Positions 18,445 through 25,309 of a DNA stretch of 35,330 bases are shown here, piece by piece (position 1 is the first letter of the stretch; every line of letters begins with the position of its first letter). The DNA is from Flavobacteriales bacterium (GTDB lineage: Bacteria > Bacteroidota > Bacteroidia > UBA10329): the NCBI GenBank assembly GCA_016124845.1, contig WGMW01000061.1, positions 1 to 35,330 on the forward strand, in the 5' to 3' direction. The translations under genes were made by a program, and so were the position numbers. Under the pieces are notes generated by a model. It ran no database searches. It was not told the origin of the DNA and worked only from the letters and a program-made list of their open reading frames with translations.

Positions 18445-19523
18445 GCGTTTTCTATCATCTCAACAAATGCCTGTTTACGACTTTCCAAAGCATACTTCTC
18501 CATAATACGTTCTCGGGCTTGTATGGAAAGGTTGACAAGTTTTTCGCTTTGCAATGCGGTCAATACTAATTCGTTGAGGCTTTCCAAAGAACGTTCCGTC
18601 AAAATAAAACCTGTATCTCCAACGATCTCGGGCATTTCGTTCACCGCAGAAACGATCGGCACACAGCCGCAAAGCATCGATTCGGCAAGCGCACAACCGA
18701 ATCCCTCAAAAAGCGACAATTGCACAAAAAACACGCTTCGCTGAAAGTACCCCAAAAGTTCCGTTTGAGACATGTTTCCGACCACGGTCATGTTCTGCGG
18801 TAGCTTCACATTCGTTGGAACATCGCCAATAACCACGAAGGTTCTTTCTGAGAAACGTTCCGCCAGTTTCAAGAACAGTTCCCCGTCTCTTCGGGTAAAT
18901 TGTCCCGTTCCAATTACGGTAATGAAATCGATGTTCTTTTCAGCCTCTGAAAGCGGTTTCCAGAACTCGGAATCAAAGCCATACGGAATGACTTTGAGCG
19001 GGGTGTTCAGCTTTGGGAAATGATGCTTCACTCCCTGATCACCGATCAGATCGGTACTATATGGATCGGCCGAATGGATCAGCGAATTGCTGAGCGGAAC
19101 AACCGTAGTTGCGAGGCTGTAACTGAGACCGCATGCGAACTTGGGCAATGGTTTTCGCAACACTCCATATCCGATCTTCGGGGCGGCACAGCCATCGGTT
19201 CCTTGAACGATAATGAAGACAGGTTTCCTGAAAATCTTTCCAAGCAGTGTAGGAAGAACACTCCAATATCCACCGAACGAGCAAACAACAGCTTTGGAGG
19301 AAGAGAGATGCATCAACAGAAAAAAGAGTTGCGCAACCAGTTGGAACGGATTCATCCACTTTTTCGGCCAATCGTAGATGTTTTCAACCACCTCGTAGCG
19401 TGTGCGTAGCAGGTTGATGTCCGCTTGCACAAAGGTCGGTCGCTCTGGTGCTATGAAAATGATCCGTTCGATCTCTGAAATCTGAGTATGCGAAGGTAAC
19501 CTGTAACTGTACTCAGGTCTCAT
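18441..19523 (-). CDS. Glycosyltransferase family 4 (GT-B) protein
   Basis: 360 residues from the ATG at 19523; a TTG at 19565 would add 14 residues but would run into the divergent gene's upstream region. The GT-B fold is supported by an N-terminal Rossmann-like half with a glycine-rich turn (CSFGGYWSVLPTLLGK), the inter-domain block VIPYGFDSEFWKP, and the GT4 retaining signature EGFGCALAESMLCGCVPIVS with the E-x7-E pair that binds the nucleotide sugar. A hydrophobic stretch near residues 60-75 may attach it to the inner membrane. It should use an activated nucleotide sugar in the cytosol to extend a lipid-linked glycan. It is first in the five-gene minus-strand operon and diverges from a GT2 gene. 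Confidence 0.88.
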   Translation of the reverse strand: MRPEYSYRLPSHTQISEIERIIFIAPERPTFVQADINLLRTRYEVVENIYDWPKKWMNPFQLVAQLFFLLMHLSSSKAVVCSFGGYWSVLPTLLGKIFRKPVFIIVQGTDGCAAPKIGYGVLRKPLPKFACGLSYSLATTVVPLSNSLIHSADPYSTDLIGDQGVKHHFPKLNTPLKVIPYGFDSEFWKPLSEAEKNIDFITVIGTGQFTRRDGELFLKLAERFSERTFVVIGDVPTNVKLPQNMTVVGNMSQTELLGYFQRSVFFVQLSLFEGFGCALAESMLCGCVPIVSAVNEMPEIVGDTGFILTERSLESLNELVLTALQSEKLVNLSIQARERIMEKYALESRKQAFVEMIENA

Positions 19524-19573
19524 ACGAATGCAATGCCTTTGAGAACCTGTATCTTTCCTGCTCAATTTTGGCG
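19524..19573. promoter_or_regulatory. Short divergent intergenic region, likely promoters for both glycan operons
   Basis: Only 50 bases separate the GT4 and GT2 start codons. TATCTTTC at 19550-19557 resembles the Bacteroidota -7 consensus TAnnTTTG for rightward transcription, but I see no TTG at the usual -33 spacing. No clear leftward element is visible. If real, transcription of both arms probably starts inside or just across this gap, with short leaders. Confidence 0.3.
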
Positions 19574-20536
19574 ATGATCTCGATTGTTGTACCTGTTTTC
19601 AATGAAGCGGAGAATGTGGATGTTCTCTGCGAACGGCTCCGACAGGAGGCATTGAAGTGGGATGACGATTTCGAGACGATCTTCGTGAATGATGCCTCCA
19701 CAGATGGCACACGGGAACATGTTCTAAAGCAAATAGCTCAGGGATTTCCTGCCTCGTTGGTTCAGTTCTCCCGCAATTTCGGACATCAGGCGGCCATAAC
19801 TGCTGGGCTGGTGCATGCCAAAGGAGATGCGGTGGTTGTCATGGACGGTGATCTTCAGGATCCGCCAAGCGTTATCACGGAGTTCATCCAGCAATGGAAA
19901 AACGGCCACGATGTGGTCTATGGCATCCGCACCAAGCGCAAAGAAGGGTTTTGGCTGCGTTTCTCGTACGCGGCTTTTTACAACGTTCTGTCTGCTGTGG
20001 GTAACATTTCCATACCCAAAGACAGCGGAGATTTCTGTTTGATGGACCGAAAAGTGGTGGATGTGCTGGTCAGGGAAATGCCCGAACAGATACGTTTCGT
20101 GCGCGGGTTGCGGGCCTACGCTGGGTTCAGGCAGATCGGAGTGACATTCGAACGTTCTGAACGGATTCATGACACTTCGAAATACTCGGGCAAGAAATTG
20201 ATCGGTCTGGCTGCGGATGGCATTTTCGGCTTCTCCACCTTGCCACTTCGCATTGCCAGTTATTTGGGATTGTTGGTGGCACTCGGCTCGTTTCTGGTCG
20301 GTCTGTTTTTCATCTTTCATCGCATCTTGGACTTCAAGATCTTCGGGTATTCACCTGCAGATGTTCCAGGAATGGCATCCTTGGCGGTTGGACTTTTCTT
20401 CCTTTTCGGCATCACGCTTACCATTCTCGGAATCATCGGAGAGTACATCGGACGGATCTATTTGGAGGTGAAGAAACGGCCGCAGTACATCATTGAGGAA
20501 GTCATCAACCCTAACTCGGATTCGATTGGCAACTGA
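19574..20536 (+). CDS. GT2 polyprenyl-phosphate glycosyltransferase (GtrB/ArnC/DPM1-like)
   Basis: 320 residues starting MISIVVPVFNEAE at the ATG at 19574; a TTG six bases earlier is also in frame. The GT-A core shows the nucleotide-binding start VVPVFNE, the NDASTDGT loop, the metal-binding DGDLQDPP (Asp91-x-Asp93) and KDSGDFCLMDRKV, as in GtrB, ArnC and dolichol-phosphate-mannose synthases. Two C-terminal TM helices (about 225-255 and 265-290) anchor it to the inner membrane. Known role of the family: transfer of one sugar from a nucleotide sugar to polyprenyl phosphate, making the donor used by GT-C enzymes on the far side of the membrane. That fits the YfhO and TMTC-like proteins of this window. 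The following FAD gene overlaps its end. Confidence 0.88.
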   Translation: MISIVVPVFNEAENVDVLCERLRQEALKWDDDFETIFVNDASTDGTREHVLKQIAQGFPASLVQFSRNFGHQAAITAGLVHAKGDAVVVMDGDLQDPPSVITEFIQQWKNGHDVVYGIRTKRKEGFWLRFSYAAFYNVLSAVGNISIPKDSGDFCLMDRKVVDVLVREMPEQIRFVRGLRAYAGFRQIGVTFERSERIHDTSKYSGKKLIGLAADGIFGFSTLPLRIASYLGLLVALGSFLVGLFFIFHRILDFKIFGYSPADVPGMASLAVGLFFLFGITLTILGIIGEYIGRIYLEVKKRPQYIIEEVINPNSDSIGN

Positions 20537-21881
20537 GTCGGATATTCTTGTCATCGGTGGCGGAATTACGGGTATGAGCATGGCGTATCTGGCTGCTCGA
20601 AGTGGGAAAACCGTGACCGTTCTGGAAGCTGGCGAGAAATTCGGTGGACTGCTTGATACGTTTGAGATCGGTGGTACGCGGCTCGAAAAATTCTACCACC
20701 ATTTCTTCTTGGATGACAGGGAATTGCATTGGCTGCTGCACGAATTGGGGCTTTCGAATAACGTGATGTACCGCGAAACTTCCATGGGAATTTACCGCGA
20801 TGGGAAGATCCACGATTTCAATACGCCTACGGATCTGCTGCGGTTTTCTCCGCTCAATCTGTTGGATAAGGTCCGATTCGGTGCTACCAGTTTCCTGCTT
20901 GGGAAGTTTTACAACTGGAGGAAACATGAAGAGCGTTCGGCTTACGAATGGTTCAAAAAATGGTGTGGTGAACGCGTGACGGCCACTATTTGGGAACCGC
21001 TGCTCCGTGTGAAGTTCGGGGTGCATTACAAAGATGTTCCATTGGCATGGATGATCGGACGGCTGGGGCAACGGCTGAACTCACGCAAGAATGGAAAGGA
21101 AATGCTTGGCTATCTCGATGGCAGTCTGCAAGTGCTGAACGACCGATTGACCGAGCGATTGAGAACAATGGGCGTGCAACTGGTGGCTTCATCGCCAGTC
21201 ACGGAAATTCTGGTCGAAAACGGAAAAGTGAGCGGGGCAAAGACAGCAGCAAGTGAATTCAGAGCCAACCAAGTGATTGCCACCGTTCCGAATCAAGTGA
21301 TCGCTCAATTGATCAAACCGTTGAACGAAACTTTCGCGGCCAAACTCAATGAGGTGAAATATTTCGGAGCGTTCTGCACCATTTTGGAGCTTGACCGACC
21401 ATTGAGTCACGTTTACTGGCTGAACATGGCCGATGCCGATTTTCCTTTCGGTGGCGTTATCGAACACACCAATTTCATCGGAGCGAACAAGTATGGGAAC
21501 ACGCACATCGTTTATCTTTCAAGATACTTTACGGCTGAAGAGGAAATGGCCAAACTATCGGAAGAGGAATTGAAACAGACCATGTTGCAGGGCGTTCGAA
21601 AAGCGTTTCCCGAATTTTCGGAAAAGCATCTGAAGAACGTGCATGTTTTCCGAACGAATACAGCGGCCACGGTCTGCGACCTGAACTTCTCAACCAAGGT
21701 CAAAGCATGCCGATCGGAAATAGAAGGTTTTACCATAGCCAATATGATGCACATTTATCCTGACGAACGCAGCGTAAATAACGCCATCCGCGTGGCCGCA
21801 AATGTTTGCCAGTCGTTGGGCATGGATTGCGAGGAAGTTCCGTTGGGAAATTCATTATCAGGTCAGATTGGAATCAAATAA
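20526..21881 (+). CDS. FAD/NAD(P)-dependent oxidoreductase (amine-oxidase/UGM-like fold)
   Basis: About 451 residues. No ATG or GTG lies between the frame's opening and the Rossmann motif. The TTG at 20526, overlapping the upstream stop by 11 bases, is my preferred start; a TTG at 20493 would add 11 residues. The FAD-binding motif is DILVIGGGITGMSMAYLA, followed by VLEAGEKFGG, the pattern shared by amine oxidases, protoporphyrinogen oxidase and UDP-galactopyranose mutase. A second conserved block, KFYHHFFLDD, lies near residue 55, and an FAD-contacting C-terminal stretch (MMHIYPDERSVNNAI) ends the domain. Tight coupling to a GT2 gene suggests it modifies a nucleotide sugar or a polyprenyl-linked sugar. 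The exact reaction cannot be read from the sequence. Confidence 0.8.
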   Translation: MATESDILVIGGGITGMSMAYLAARSGKTVTVLEAGEKFGGLLDTFEIGGTRLEKFYHHFFLDDRELHWLLHELGLSNNVMYRETSMGIYRDGKIHDFNTPTDLLRFSPLNLLDKVRFGATSFLLGKFYNWRKHEERSAYEWFKKWCGERVTATIWEPLLRVKFGVHYKDVPLAWMIGRLGQRLNSRKNGKEMLGYLDGSLQVLNDRLTERLRTMGVQLVASSPVTEILVENGKVSGAKTAASEFRANQVIATVPNQVIAQLIKPLNETFAAKLNEVKYFGAFCTILELDRPLSHVYWLNMADADFPFGGVIEHTNFIGANKYGNTHIVYLSRYFTAEEEMAKLSEEELKQTMLQGVRKAFPEFSEKHLKNVHVFRTNTAATVCDLNFSTKVKACRSEIEGFTIANMMHIYPDERSVNNAIRVAANVCQSLGMDCEEVPLGNSLSGQIGIK

Positions 21882-21882
21882 C

Positions 21883-23799
21883 ATGGGTTTCAATCTCAAA
21901 AAGGAAAATCTGACCGTCACCGCCTTGGGGCTTGCGCTTTGGGGGCTTTACGCATTCGCCACGGCATTTCCCGATTCGCTTTGGGGATTGCATCATCTCG
22001 CTTTTCTCAGCCCTGTAGCTAAAGCAAGTTACCTTTCGTTGTCCTTCATGTTGGTGCTTTCAGGTCTTTTCGACCTTCCATCTTTCCAATTTAAAAACCG
22101 ATGGCGATGGCTTGCGGTGGTCACGGTTCCGATTCTCTGTGGTCTTGCATACTATCACTTTCCGTTTGCGGCCTCACTTACAGGAGATGCCGAATTGTTC
22201 AACCAGAAAATGGGCGAACGCACCACAGAGTTCTATCCGCTTTTTGTGGAAAAACTGCTGTCTCCGAACATCTTTCATCCGAAGACAGGCAACACCACCG
22301 TGCTCAGCGGCATTCGCTTGATGTCCTACTATTTCGGCATTACGCACCATGAAGCTTATCGCTGGTTGGGAGCAGCTTCAGGTGTGCTGTTCATTTTCCT
22401 GTGGTTTCTGTTGTTGATGGGCTTGGAGCTGAACGGAAGCAAATTCATGGTTGCTTCCATCATTGGTGTCTTCGCACCATTTTCGCAGTTCTTTTTCGGG
22501 TACGAAGAGATCTATGCGCCCACGTATCCTGTGCTGCTCGCGTTTCTGATTACACACGTCATCTCATTCCGTAAACCGAGTATCGGATGGCTGCTGGTGC
22601 AACTGTTTTTAGCCTTCCTCTGCATGAAATTCCATGCCGTGTTTGTGCTGCTTTTCCCATCGGTTCTCTTGTCAACCGTGTTTGTCATTTCCAAAAAGTT
22701 GAACCGCCCAACTGCTTGGTTCACTTGGCGAAAGATCTCGTTGTTTGTGTTGCTGCCGATCACCATCGCAGGGCTTTTTGTCTACTTCTTCATTACCAAG
22801 GATTACAATGATCCAGGGTTTCTGGGTGATGATGTGAACATCTACGAGCGGCTTTTCCTGCCCATCGTCAGTCCGCCCGCGCCTTTGGACCGCTACAACC
22901 TTTTCAGCTTCAATCATGCGTTGGATTATTTCAACATGCTCTTCCAATGGTTGGGCGGAAGTATGCTCGTGTTACTTGCTGTGTTTATTGTCCTCAGGAA
23001 AAATGTTCGTTGGAACTGGCCAGAATTGGTCAGCGTTGGACTTGCTTCCATCCTGTTCCTCATGATCTATTTCGCGTACAACCCGTTGATGTCAATGCCT
23101 TATGACTACGACCTGTTTTCAATTGTGGGTCCTGTTTTTCTGGTGTTCATTGTGCTGGTGCTGAAAAATGACACATCGAAGCAATCCATGAACTGGATCG
23201 GTCCAACGCTTGGTATCTGTCTGCTTGCGTTGCCAATGTTTCAGGTCAATGCATCAGCTTCCGCGCTATCGTTTCGGTTAGAAAATGTGGGCGAACATGT
23301 GTTCAGAACCTACTGGATCCGTTCGGCAGGGGACATCCGATCAGCGATTGAACTTTCTGTTCACCCGCAGGAGAGATTCCAACGATTTGAATCGGTTATT
23401 GACCATTTGGAACCGTACGCGACCAAAGGAAATGACACGGAATATGCCCACCTACTTCTGGAATTGGGCAAACTCTATCGACAACCGAAAGGAGATTACC
23501 AATCCGCTCTTGCTTGCCACCAAAAAGCCAAGGAATATGATGCCGACTTTCTGGCCAACTACATTGGTCTGATGGAATGCAATTACATGCTTGGGCGCTA
23601 CCGCGAAGCATTCAATTACAGCATGGTTCTGGTGCAACACAACTTTCCTTCGGAACAACAGGCATTACGGATTGCCATTGAATGTTCATATCAGGCGCAA
23701 GAGCTGGGATTGACCGAGGAACTTTGCAAGCGCTTCCTGAGCAAATGGAACGATTCTGATATCAGAGAGCATTTGGTGTATCTCTCCGAACGGAACTAA
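21883..23799 (+). CDS. Multi-pass membrane protein with C-terminal TPR-like tail (paralogue of 9251-10957)
   Basis: 638 residues from the ATG at 21883, one base after the preceding stop; an upstream in-frame ATG at 21802 would read through the end of the FAD gene and is rejected. About eleven TM helices are present. Blocks shared with the 9251 product are LWGLHHLAFLSP, EEIYAP, PIVSPPAPLDRYNLFS and MPYDYDLFSIV. The tail (about residues 525-638) contains TPR-like helix pairs (EYAHLLLELGKLY and ANYIGLMECNYMLGRY). A GT-C-type membrane transferase is a reasonable guess, not proven. Its stop shares CTAA at 23796-23799 with the converging sulfotransferase gene. Confidence 0.65.
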   Translation: MGFNLKKENLTVTALGLALWGLYAFATAFPDSLWGLHHLAFLSPVAKASYLSLSFMLVLSGLFDLPSFQFKNRWRWLAVVTVPILCGLAYYHFPFAASLTGDAELFNQKMGERTTEFYPLFVEKLLSPNIFHPKTGNTTVLSGIRLMSYYFGITHHEAYRWLGAASGVLFIFLWFLLLMGLELNGSKFMVASIIGVFAPFSQFFFGYEEIYAPTYPVLLAFLITHVISFRKPSIGWLLVQLFLAFLCMKFHAVFVLLFPSVLLSTVFVISKKLNRPTAWFTWRKISLFVLLPITIAGLFVYFFITKDYNDPGFLGDDVNIYERLFLPIVSPPAPLDRYNLFSFNHALDYFNMLFQWLGGSMLVLLAVFIVLRKNVRWNWPELVSVGLASILFLMIYFAYNPLMSMPYDYDLFSIVGPVFLVFIVLVLKNDTSKQSMNWIGPTLGICLLALPMFQVNASASALSFRLENVGEHVFRTYWIRSAGDIRSAIELSVHPQERFQRFESVIDHLEPYATKGNDTEYAHLLLELGKLYRQPKGDYQSALACHQKAKEYDADFLANYIGLMECNYMLGRYREAFNYSMVLVQHNFPSEQQALRIAIECSYQAQELGLTEELCKRFLSKWNDSDIREHLVYLSERN

Positions 23800-24764
23800 A
23801 CTGCGTTCTGCCGGCTTTGCTCAATTCGAGCGTACAATTCCTGATTTCTTTGAATCACGGCATCGATTTCGCTGATCTCTTTCTGACTTAGAAGTTCCTT
23901 CCATTTGGTCAATGAATCTCCAGAGGTTGATGTGTTTCGGTGCTTCAGATTCAATTGCTGGATTCTTTGTTCCTCGCTTCGATGCGCTTCTTGCAGGTTG
24001 AGAAACCGAAAAACGTTAGCCATGGTGCTTGCCTGATCATTCACCAACTGCTCGTAATTCAGGATCAGAATACGATCACTGAGCGCAGAAATCGCATTCA
24101 ACGCCAGTTCATTCAGCCTGAACCACATTTCCACTATCTCGGTCATTGATGGAATAGCTCCTTGCGCCAAATTCACTTCAAAACGCGTGTTCCAGCAACC
24201 TTCAGAGTTTGCTGGGAAAGAGTACTCCGTTCGACTGTGCTTCAGACTTTCCTCAAAAAAGTACTTCGTGCTGGAACTGTACCCGAAAACATCCCGAATG
24301 ATGATGATGAACTTGGCTTCAGGGAAAAGCGCATTCGCATATTCCAATTTGTTCATCAGGTGCGGAGACTTGTTCATCGGAACGATGTGCTTCCAATCAT
24401 AGTTCATCCTTCCGTGTCCTTCGTCCCAGTAGGTGTTCAACCGCATCAATTTGCGCTTCATTCCCTGTCCATCACGAACAAAATTTGCAATGTAATCGGT
24501 CAATTGATAGGTGAACGTTGGGTTCGCATTTGCTGCGGTCAGATGATCGCACGTGCCAAGCATTTTGGCTCCTCCGATGGCAGTCCAAACCTCATTCATT
24601 TCCGCGCCTATCCGCAACAATTGCGGGTGCGTGTGCAGCAGATTGCTGAGCAGGGTTGTCCCGCTGCGCATGCAACCAGTAATAAACAATGGCCCGTTCG
24701 CGTGCACCGCCTCAGGCTGTCCCTGACTGCCCAATAAGTTCCTCAACAAAGGCGACAACTTCAT
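23796..24764 (-). CDS. PAPS-dependent sulfotransferase family protein
   Basis: 322 residues from an ATG at 24764, with no signal peptide, so cytosolic. The 5'-phosphosulfate loop is FITGCMRSGTTLLSNLL (about residues 27-43), the P-loop-like motif of sulfotransferases. KSPHLMNKL and FPEAKFIIIIRDVFGYSSS follow, carrying the 3'-phosphate-binding Arg157 and Ser163. This layout is typical of the Sulfotransfer_3 type and of glycan and amino-acid sulfotransferases. Expected reaction: transfer of sulfate from PAPS to a hydroxyl or amine. It converges on the FAD and membrane-protein operon with a 4-base stop overlap. Together with the C5-epimerase gene it suggests a sulfated uronic-acid glycan, but sulfolipids or small molecules are possible targets. 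Confidence 0.85.
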   Translation of the reverse strand: MKLSPLLRNLLGSQGQPEAVHANGPLFITGCMRSGTTLLSNLLHTHPQLLRIGAEMNEVWTAIGGAKMLGTCDHLTAANANPTFTYQLTDYIANFVRDGQGMKRKLMRLNTYWDEGHGRMNYDWKHIVPMNKSPHLMNKLEYANALFPEAKFIIIIRDVFGYSSSTKYFFEESLKHSRTEYSFPANSEGCWNTRFEVNLAQGAIPSMTEIVEMWFRLNELALNAISALSDRILILNYEQLVNDQASTMANVFRFLNLQEAHRSEEQRIQQLNLKHRNTSTSGDSLTKWKELLSQKEISEIDAVIQRNQELYARIEQSRQNAV

Positions 24765-25309
24765 TTGAGTCTAAACAAACGAAAAATGTCGATAAGCTGC
24801 TTCTTGTATTGAGCTGTTGGTTTATGAGAAGCACGTTTCAGCGGTGTGGTTGATGACCATGTTATTGTGCAACCACCTCTGAATACATCGGCCCAAGTTT
24901 CGGGCCTTCAGTATTGAAAACGTCATTTTTTGAAATTGGAATGACATTCAACGAGTTTTGTTTTCAGGCTGATAGTGTGCTTTGATCCATCTTTTTCAGA
25001 TTCTTCCAAACCTGACAGTACCCGGTTTTTGTTGCGCTGAACCTGAGTCAATACGAGGGCATGGAAGAAGCCGCTGATTATCCGGGATAGTTCGACTTTT
25101 CTCTTATCCCATTCTGTACATACAGATAACTGAAGCATGATTAAGATAGAGCCGCGAGTTCGCATATTAATATGTAATTAGTAAAAGTTCAAAAGGCATC
25201 GATCGTCTGAAATGAGGCAACCAAGGCGGCTTTCGGTAGTTTATATGACCAAGCATCAACAGAAATTTTGATAGCTTCGACCACTTTGCGATAAACCAAA
25301 AAAAATTGA
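24765..25309. other. 545-base intergenic region between divergent genes
   Basis: This stretch separates the divergent sulfotransferase and giant T9SS-protein genes. I see no convincing coding sequence: an 80-codon minus-strand frame at 24923-25165 has an unremarkable composition and no recognisable features. It must hold promoters for both flanking genes. Weak -7-like elements occur (the minus-strand reading TTCGTTTG about 13 bases before the sulfotransferase ATG, and CCACTTTG near 25281-25288), neither with a good -33 partner. An AT-rich palindrome lies at 25163-25174. Confidence 0.5.
25163..25174. promoter_or_regulatory. Perfect 12-base AT-rich palindrome CATATTAATATG
   Basis: CATATTAATATG is a perfect palindrome in an AT-rich patch about 136 bases upstream of the giant T9SS-protein start and 399 bases upstream of the sulfotransferase start. 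It could be an operator for a dimeric regulator, but a palindrome of this composition can also occur by chance. Confidence 0.25.

Noticed and set aside
24923-25165. 80-codon minus-strand frame in the intergenic region
   Set aside because: It has no recognisable domain, signal or membrane segment, and its composition looks random.
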